Shown here one piece after another: positions 41,728 to 44,219 of a DNA stretch of 44,219 nucleotides. Numbering within the stretch: position 1 is the stretch's first letter; every line of letters starts with the position of its first letter. Source of the DNA: Dehalococcoidia bacterium (lineage in GTDB: Bacteria; Chloroflexota; Dehalococcoidia; UBA2979). The notes beneath the pieces were generated by a model. It was given only the letters and a program-made list of their open reading frames with translations, did no database searches and was not told the DNA's origin. The stretch lies in contig SHYQ01000005.1 in NCBI GenBank assembly GCA_009692765.1, forward strand, positions 1-44,219, written 5' to 3'. Position numbers and translations under genes: made by a program.

Positions 41728-43902
41728 ATGGTCGTCTCGAAACCGCACCCCGCCGGCGCAAGCGAGTTGCTCGAGGCGGCGGCGGGCTACCTCCCGCCCG
41801 ACCGCGTCGAGCAGGTGCAGCGCGCCCTCGACTTCGCGATCGAGCAGCACGACGGCCAACTGCGCCACTCCGGCGAGCCCTACGTCACCCACCCCATCGC
41901 CGTCGCGCGGCTGTGCGCCGAGTTGCGCATGGACGCCTCGACCCTCGCCGCGGCGCTGCTCCACGACACCATCGAGGACTGCGGCGTCACTGCCGAGCAA
42001 CTGCGCGCGAAGTTCGGCCCGGACGTCACCCTGCTCGTGGAGGGGGCGACGAAGATCGAGCAACTGCCCGACCGCGCGCTGGACACCGAGCAGGCGGACG
42101 CCGAGACGCTCCGCAAGATGTTCCTCGCGATGGCGGAGGACGTGCGCGTCGTGATCGTGAAGATGGCCGACCGCCTCCACAACATGCGCACGCTGGAGTA
42201 CCTCGCCAGCGGCCGCCAGCAGGCGCTGGCCCGCGAGACGATGGACATCTACGCCCCGCTCGCCTCCCGCCTCGGCGTCTGGCAGTTCAAGTGGGAACTG
42301 GAGGATCTCGCGTTCCGCTACCTGGAGCCGGAGCAGTACCACCGCGTCGCCAGCATGGTCGCGTCGCGCCGCAGCGAGCGCGAGCGCTACGTGCGCCTGC
42401 TGGAAGACGAGCTGCGCGAGGTGCTGGCGGCCGTGGGCGTTACCGCGGAGGTGACCGGCCGCGTGAAGCACCTGTACTCGATCTCGGAGAAGATGCAGCG
42501 CTACGCGGAGCAGGGGCGGTCCTTCGACCAGATGCGTGATCTCCTTGCGGTGCGCGTGCTCGTCGACACGATCGCTGACTGCTACAACGCCCTCGGCGTC
42601 GTCCACCAGCACTGGCGTCCGATCCCCGGCACCTTCGACGACTACATCGCGAGCCCGCGGGAGTCGCTGTACCAGTCGCTGCACACCTCCGTGCTGGGCC
42701 CCGACATGCGGCCGTTTGAGGTGCAGATCCGCACCTACGAGATGCACCAGGTCGCGGAGTACGGCGTGGCGGCGCATTGGCAGTACAAGGGCGACAACCC
42801 CGGCAAGCGCGACGCGCAGTACGAGGAGCGCATGGCGTGGCTGCGTCACCTCCTCGAGTGGCAGCAGGAGGTCTCCGGCACGGAGGACTTCCTGGAGTCC
42901 GTGCGCATGGACGTGTTCCGCGACCAGGTCTTCGTGCACACGCCGAAGGGCGCTGTGCGCGTGCTGCCCGCCGGGTCGACGCCGATCGACTTTGCCTACC
43001 GCATCCACACCGACCTGGGCCACAACTGCGTCGGCGCGAAGGTCAACGGCAAGATGGTGCCGCTGCACACGGTGCTGAAGAACGGCGACGTGATCGAGGT
43101 GATCCGATCGCGCGTGCCGAAGGGGCCGTCGCGGGACTGGCTGATGCCGTCGCTCGGCTACCTCGGGTCCAGTCACTCGCGGCAGAAGGTACGCCAGTGG
43201 TTCCGCCGCGAGCACCGCGAAGACAACGTGGACAAAGGGAAAGAGATGCTGGAGCGCGAAACGCGCCGCCTCGGCATCGAACGCGCGCCCTCCGATCTGC
43301 CGAAGCAGCTGGGCTACGAAGGCACGCGCGACCTGCACGCGGCGCTGGGATCCGGCGATCTGAGCCTGCAGAAGCTCGCCAACCGCCTCGCGGAGTACGT
43401 GCCGCAGCCGGAGACGCCCCGGCTCTCGGCATCCACGGTGGAGGTGCAACGCGGCGCGCCGGGCGTGCGCGTGCTGGGCACCGGCGGCCTGCACGTGCAA
43501 CTGGCCAAGTGCTGTCGGCCGCTGCCCGGCGATCCGATTATGGGCTATGTGACCCGCGCGCGCGGCGTCACCGTGCATCGTTCCGACTGCCGCACTGCCC
43601 ACTGGGGGGGCGACGCGGAGCGGGTGGTTGAGTGTGACTGGGGCCCCACCGCGTCCATGTACAGCGCCTCCGTGGAGGTGCTGGCGTGGGACCGCGTGGG
43701 CTTGCTCCGTGACCTCAGTACCATCATCGCGGGCGCGGGGGTGAACATGGTTGGTGTGCGCACGGTGGAACACGACGACCGCACCACCACCGTTGAGCTC
43801 ACGCTGGAGACGGAGGGCGGAGCGCAGTTCTCCCGCCTGCTCTCGCACCTCGATGGCGTGCGCGGGGTGATCTCGGTGCGACGATCGGGGAGTGCCGCGT
43901 GA
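41728..43902 (+). CDS. rel: Bifunctional (p)ppGpp synthetase/hydrolase, Rel/SpoT family
   Basis: A 724-residue stringent-response enzyme. The HD hydrolase domain has His55, HD at 79-80 and IED, plus KMADRLHNMRTL. The synthetase domain shows GRVKHLYSISEKM, DLLAVRVLVD, YQSLHTSVLGP and EVQIRT. A TGS domain (VFVHTPKGAVRVLPAGSTPIDFAY), the CC zinc region (KCCRPLPGD) and a C-terminal ACT domain follow. All hydrolase residues seem intact, so both making and degrading (p)ppGpp is likely. TTG 41707 is in frame upstream but lies within the -10 element, so ATG 41728 is preferred. Confidence 0.95.
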   Translation: MVVSKPHPAGASELLEAAAGYLPPDRVEQVQRALDFAIEQHDGQLRHSGEPYVTHPIAVARLCAELRMDASTLAAALLHDTIEDCGVTAEQLRAKFGPDVTLLVEGATKIEQLPDRALDTEQADAETLRKMFLAMAEDVRVVIVKMADRLHNMRTLEYLASGRQQALARETMDIYAPLASRLGVWQFKWELEDLAFRYLEPEQYHRVASMVASRRSERERYVRLLEDELREVLAAVGVTAEVTGRVKHLYSISEKMQRYAEQGRSFDQMRDLLAVRVLVDTIADCYNALGVVHQHWRPIPGTFDDYIASPRESLYQSLHTSVLGPDMRPFEVQIRTYEMHQVAEYGVAAHWQYKGDNPGKRDAQYEERMAWLRHLLEWQQEVSGTEDFLESVRMDVFRDQVFVHTPKGAVRVLPAGSTPIDFAYRIHTDLGHNCVGAKVNGKMVPLHTVLKNGDVIEVIRSRVPKGPSRDWLMPSLGYLGSSHSRQKVRQWFRREHREDNVDKGKEMLERETRRLGIERAPSDLPKQLGYEGTRDLHAALGSGDLSLQKLANRLAEYVPQPETPRLSASTVEVQRGAPGVRVLGTGGLHVQLAKCCRPLPGDPIMGYVTRARGVTVHRSDCRTAHWGGDAERVVECDWGPTASMYSASVEVLAWDRVGLLRDLSTIIAGAGVNMVGVRTVEHDDRTTTVELTLETEGGAQFSRLLSHLDGVRGVISVRRSGSAA

Positions 43903-43964
43903 ATGTGATCGAGACTTCTCGCCTCACCCTGCGGCTCATCTCGCTCGCCGATATCGAGCAGATC
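43899..43964 (+). pseudogene. 5-prime fragment of a GNAT acetyltransferase gene
   Basis: GTG 43899 overlaps the rel stop (GTGA), and 22 codons read MNVIETSRLTLRLISLADIE plus QI, the usual first strand and turn of RimJ-type GNAT acetyltransferases. The frame then changes character abruptly into insertion-sequence sequence with no stop in between, giving a chimeric ORF that ends at TGA 44063. The rest of the acetyltransferase is missing, so this is a remnant. Confidence 0.6.
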
Positions 43965-44080
43965 CGGCCGCACTCGTCCCTCGCGTACCGCTCACCGGCG
44001 CCCGAAGTTCTTGCCGGTGAACCCGTGCTCAACGTGGAAACTCTAACTCTGCAAGTGGTATGAATACCGGGGGCAGGTCA
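43965..44080 (+). mobile_element. Remnant of an IS3-type insertion sequence (integrase C-terminus and right end)
   Basis: Immediately after the GNAT fragment the frame reads RPHSSLAYRSPAPEVL, almost the standard 'RPHSSLGYR.PA' end of DDE integrases of the IS3 group, and closes at TGA 44063. Seventeen bases further the sequence ends in GGGGGCAGGTCA (44069-44080), which fits an IS3-like right terminus ending in TCA. Only about 116 bases remain, with no left end and no catalytic DDE region, so it is immobile. No target duplication can be judged. Confidence 0.6.
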
Positions 44081-44129
44081 CGCGCGCGGCGGGGAGCGGC
44101 GGGATCGCGTAGGCGGTATCGAGGGTCAT
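44043..44129 (-). pseudogene. 5-prime fragment of a leftward gene truncated by the insertion-sequence remnant
   Basis: On the minus strand ATG 44127-44129 has a GGAAGG ribosome site eight bases upstream and reads MTLDTAYAIPPLPAAR, then runs into the insertion-sequence end at 44080 and stops at 44043. A good start with only about 16 own codons implies a gene whose body was lost when the element arrived or when it was deleted. I cannot name the original gene. The remaining bases 44130-44219 show nothing I can assign. Confidence 0.45.
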
Positions 44130-44219
44130 CGGGCGCCTTCCGTTCAGACGTGGATCTGTGGTGATCGTCGTCATGACGCGCGGATGGGCACTGCCAGCGC
44201 GTTGACGGCGGGTTGACGG

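Noticed and set aside
41635-43848. Apparent N-terminal extension of hisS reaching far into rel on the minus strand
   Set aside because: The histidyl-tRNA synthetase fold starts at MASPRAPRGMHDTLPE (41634), and the added part is antisense to the conserved rel gene.

Overview
The window is a GC-rich (roughly 70%) bacterial chromosome segment, almost wholly coding, with many GTG and TTG starts and many start/stop overlaps of 1 to 4 bases. Several traits together suggest a Chloroflexota bacterium, possibly of the Dehalococcoidia/Tepidiforma side: a GuaB3-type IMP dehydrogenase-like protein, an unusual GpsA nucleotide loop, an NADH-dehydrogenase operon without the NADH-oxidising module, and an SDR/MaoC/SCP2-type thiolase/DUF35 acyl-CoA cluster. 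That placement is inferred from gene content and remembered family traits; nothing in the window proves it.

Layout, left to right. 1-1200: the tail of an isochorismatase-like hydrolase, a metallo-beta-lactamase-fold hydrolase, and an FmdB zinc-ribbon gene interrupted by an in-frame UGA. 1500-9737 (+): ornithine carbamoyltransferase, the c-di-AMP pair cdaA-cdaR, der, plsY, gpsA, a HEAT-repeat protein, a Nudix hydrolase and a GNAT acetyltransferase, closed by a perfect 26-bp stem. 9824-15483 (-): an acyl-CoA cluster read right to left as DUF35 protein, SCP2-type thiolase, PHP hydrolase, two hot-dog hydratase subunits and two duplicated SDRs. 15807-25830 (+): nuoA, C, D, H, J, K, a small extra gene, L, M, N, then ybeY; nuoB, E, F, G and I are absent. 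25831-26318: a small patch that looks less GC-rich, with a tiny membrane protein and a broken small gene. 26319-30054 (+): dnaX, recR, recO and a DUF4870-like membrane protein. 30030-33810 (-): polyprenyl diphosphate synthase, TatD nuclease, a palindrome cluster and metG. 33922-36895 (+): an alpha/beta hydrolase, then guaB3 behind a possible attenuator, and an unknown coupled gene. 36931-39768 (-): prmC, a SPOUT methyltransferase and prfA. 39843-44219: an unknown membrane protein, hisS (-), rel (+), and an insertion-sequence remnant wedged between two gene fragments.

Most genes are housekeeping: second-messenger control (CdaA/CdaR, Rel), ribosome and translation (Der, YbeY, RF1, PrmC, HisRS, MetRS), phospholipid entry (GpsA, PlsY), replication and repair (DnaX, RecR, RecO), respiration (Nuo and polyprenyl side-chain synthesis). 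The accessory content is the acyl-CoA cluster, which resembles the logic of peroxisomal beta-oxidation (R-hydratase, R-specific 3-hydroxyacyl-CoA dehydrogenase, SCP2-type thiolase).

I see no CRISPR array, phage module, defence island, rRNA or convincing tRNA. The points most worth a second look are the incomplete nuo operon with its small DUF2007-like insert, the leader ORF plus hairpin in front of guaB3, the UGA-interrupted FmdB gene, the thiolase without its usual second cysteine, and the insertion-sequence scar at the right end.
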